From the NCBI GenBank assembly GCA_028829895.1, contig CM054180.1, positions 87,979,135 through 88,043,134 on the forward strand: DNA of 64,000 bases, read 5' to 3'. How positions within the stretch are numbered: position 1 is the first letter of the stretch; every line of letters starts with the position of its first letter. The translations under genes and the position numbers were made by a program. Positions 61,468 through 64,000 of the stretch are shown one piece after another. Origin of the DNA: Sinotaia quadrata. Taxonomy: Eukaryota > Mollusca > Gastropoda > Architaenioglossa > Viviparidae. Below the pieces are notes generated by a model. That model did not search any database. It was not told where the DNA came from and saw nothing but the letters and a program-made list of their open reading frames with translations.

Positions 61468-61745
61468 ACCATAGGTATGTCATTCCCCCCTTTTTTTACC
61501 ACATATAAGAATGTCATTCTCTCTTTTCACCATATCCATGTCATTCCCCCCTTTTCACCATATTCATGTCATTCCCCCCTTTTCACCATATTCATCTCAT
61601 TCCCCCTTTTCACCATATTCATGTCATCCCCCCTTTTCACCATATTCATGTCATTCTCTCTTTTCACCATATTCATGTCATTTCCCCCCTTTTCACCATA
61701 TGTATGTCATTCCCCCCTTTTCACCATTTGTAAGAATGTCATTAC
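61468..61745. repeat. Minisatellite, about 28 bp x 9
   Basis: The unit is ttttcaccatattcatgtca plus ttcccccc. Open frames across it are repeat artefacts. Confidence 0.95.
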
Positions 61746-61749
61746 CTAC

Positions 61750-62930
61750 TTTTCCAAGATTGTCTTACTCAAAAGGTGCATTCCAAATAATATGCATACA
61801 AGATTGAAAATCTTTTATTTTTTCTATATTAGTATATATGTATTTACTTGGATTATTTTTATAGTGGAGTTTTACATTTGATAGCAAAGAAAAGTTTGAT
61901 GGATTTTAAAACTTGAATTAAAATAATTTATATTCATAACTAATTACTTAATAGACCAAAGTTCCACAGATAAAAAGTGAAATATTTATTTTTACTTTTA
62001 ATTTAATCTGTGAAAGTGTGATGTCCTGTAGGTTATGTACAATCTGTAGAGTTGTAGTTTGTAGAAAGATCAATATTCCAACAGTTTCAGTCTGTGATCC
62101 CAATTTCCACCCCACCCCACTGAAACCCTCTAATTCTCCCCTGGTATAGTGGATGTATTTGACCTCAAGCCTGAGCTGTTAATTTTACCAAAATGTAAGG
62201 TAAGATGAAATAATTTATATTTAAATTTTAAACAATTCTCTAAATTGTCAAAAAGCAATTCTTTTCCTCTTAACATTTATGTATAACTTATTTATAAATT
62301 TTACCTACTTTCTCATATATTATTTTATTCAAATGTTCATTGAAAACTGTTTCTTCCTATCTACACTGCAGCTGCTTGTTTAGATGCTATTTGTAATGAT
62401 ATTTACTAGCATTTTTCTTGTATTCATTTGTCTGCACTTAGCAGTGTATACAATAGAGTTATGCAGTTGTCTGATTGTACCTCTTGCTATAAAGAATGAT
62501 GTAATCAACCATTTATTTTACAGATCAGTAAAATGTGCTTTATTTATTCTGAGACTAATATTCTTTGTGCCAGTACTGTACAGTAATATCTTAATATTAT
62601 GAGATATGCTTGTAGTTTGTACTAGATCATTTCATTATATTAGTCACCGTGTGAATGTGATAGGAGACACAAGCCTTTGTATCAGGCTACATCATTAGAA
62701 TGTTCTAGAACTTCTACAGAATGTATAGTGTAATGATACACTTAATGTGATACTCATTGTTTTGCAGAGGTTTTCTGTGCTGCATATATTCTTGCTAAAA
62801 CACTCGTACTCAAGTGTATGCAGAAGCCTGACTCCTGCTTAGCCCAATTGTGGCTAAAAGCTAATTGCTACATTCCAGATCTGTATTAATGTTGTTGACT
62901 ATCATTCTACCTCATCCTCAATAACTATGT
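61750..62930. other. AT-rich intron sequence
   Basis: Nothing recognised. Confidence 0.4.
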
Positions 62931-62934
62931 CCAT

Positions 62935-63310
62935 AAGACTACAGTTATTCTAGAAGTATCTTTAGTGGAGATAACACACTGTAAGCTATAATTGGAGAGT
63001 CTAGGTAACCATGTTCCTACAGTTATTCTAGAAGTATCTTTAGTGGAGATAACTCACTGTAAGCTATAATTGGAAAGTCTAGGTAACCATGTTCCTACAG
63101 TTATTCTAGAAGTATCTTTAGTGGAGATAACTCACTGTAAGCTATAATTGGAGAGTCTAGGTAACCATGTTCCTACAGTTATTCTAGAAGTATCTTTAGT
63201 GGAGATAACTCACTGTAAGCTATAATTGGAGAGTCTAGGTAACCATGTTCCTACAGCTATTCTAGAAGTATCTTTAGTGGAAATAACACACTATAAGCTA
63301 TAATTGGAGT
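62935..63310. repeat. Minisatellite, 78 bp x about 4.7
   Basis: The unit contains acagttattctagaagtatc and actcactgtaagctataatt. Copies differ at only a few bases. Confidence 0.97.
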
Positions 63311-64000
63311 TTCTTGGTAGAGTGGGTTCTCAAATACTTTAGCTCTATAATTATAGTATTACTTACAAAGTCTGCTTGTACATTGTTCCCATTGCTTTGC
63401 CTTTATTTTAACATTTTAAACAACTGGTGCTTTCAATCTTCCCTTTGGTTATATATTAACTTCCACCAGTTTGTTTGTCAGACTCTTCTCTCTATTTTAA
63501 CTATGTGAACTATAAATGTGAACTATATCTGTCTTCTGTCTTCCTAGCATGAGAATTATTATGTCACTTTTTAAGATGCAGGTGTGTGTGACACCTGAAA
63601 ACATCTATATTTATATTCAACTATGCATACATCACAATAATTTACTAAATTTAGTCTAGAACCTTTGTTCAAGTATATAAAAACTTTAATTTTTTCATAA
63701 TTTGTAAAACCTTAAACAAATAAAACTTATGAAATTATTTTGAGTGAAAGGTTTTTCTTAAAACTTGTTAACACATCTTATTTTGTTGTGTTGTATTGAA
63801 ATTTAAATGTATTGTTTTGATAGCAGTAGACTCATTCTCTCTACACAACAGGTAACAATCTTCCATTTCTAACTCTGTAACAATTCAAAAACATAATACC
63901 TGAATGTCTAACATCTACAATACCTATATTTAATTTCCTCACAACATTCAGTGATTCCATCAGCAGAAATTTTAAAAGTTTTTTTTTTTTTCTAAAGATT
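63310..64000. other. Right edge, AT-rich intron sequence
   Basis: No exon of kinase domain 1 was recognised on the minus strand. Confidence 0.4.

Overview
This window is animal nuclear DNA. It is AT-rich, has GT-AG introns of up to about 25 kb, and contains retrotransposon and DNA-transposon debris and an unusually dense set of minisatellites. The protein sequence and the repeat style suggest a lophotrochozoan, perhaps a mollusc, but that assignment is inference. I see no prokaryotic gene organisation, no convincing tRNA or rRNA gene, and no second protein-coding host gene.

One host gene spans almost the whole window on the minus strand: a two-domain adenylate kinase, most like AK5. I can join eight exons (60570-60761, 60000-60089, 35254-35272, 30196-30309, 8746-8790, 6207-6370, 3936-4052, 3269-3460) into one uninterrupted frame of 311 codons with consistent splice phases. 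The first two exons encode the LID and C-terminal part of kinase domain 1. A 19-nt microexon and the 30.2-kb exon encode an acidic linker. The last four exons encode an AK1-like domain 2 with its P-loop and arginines intact. The N-terminal half of domain 1 lies beyond the right edge. The last 20-30 residues were not found and probably lie beyond the left edge.

The introns hold everything else. On the plus strand at 30.8-33.3 kb is a decayed Ty3/Gypsy-type element whose pol reads protease, integrase, RT, RNase H, with a SCAN-like gag segment. That is the arrangement of the Gmr1-like group. It is followed by a putative LTR region. A 5'-truncated LINE tail ending in (GATA)n lies at 35.9-36.25 kb. 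Smaller elements are a 200-bp inverted-repeat element with a TTAGGG-like core and an exact 8-bp target duplication (11501-11700), a 180-bp hAT-like element (21615-21794), two further hAT-like termini, and four diverged copies of one dispersed repeat.

More than 45 tandem arrays, with units from 2 to about 90 bp, make up a large part of the introns. Long open frames at 14.6-15.2, 16.7-17.1, 24.8-25.1, 28.7-29.1, 53.6-54.4, 58.2-58.8 and 61.3-61.9 kb are by-products of these arrays. A perfect 34-bp hairpin at 22487-22567 stands apart from the arrays. All coordinates were read by eye; repeat boundaries are approximate, while exon boundaries were checked by length and phase.
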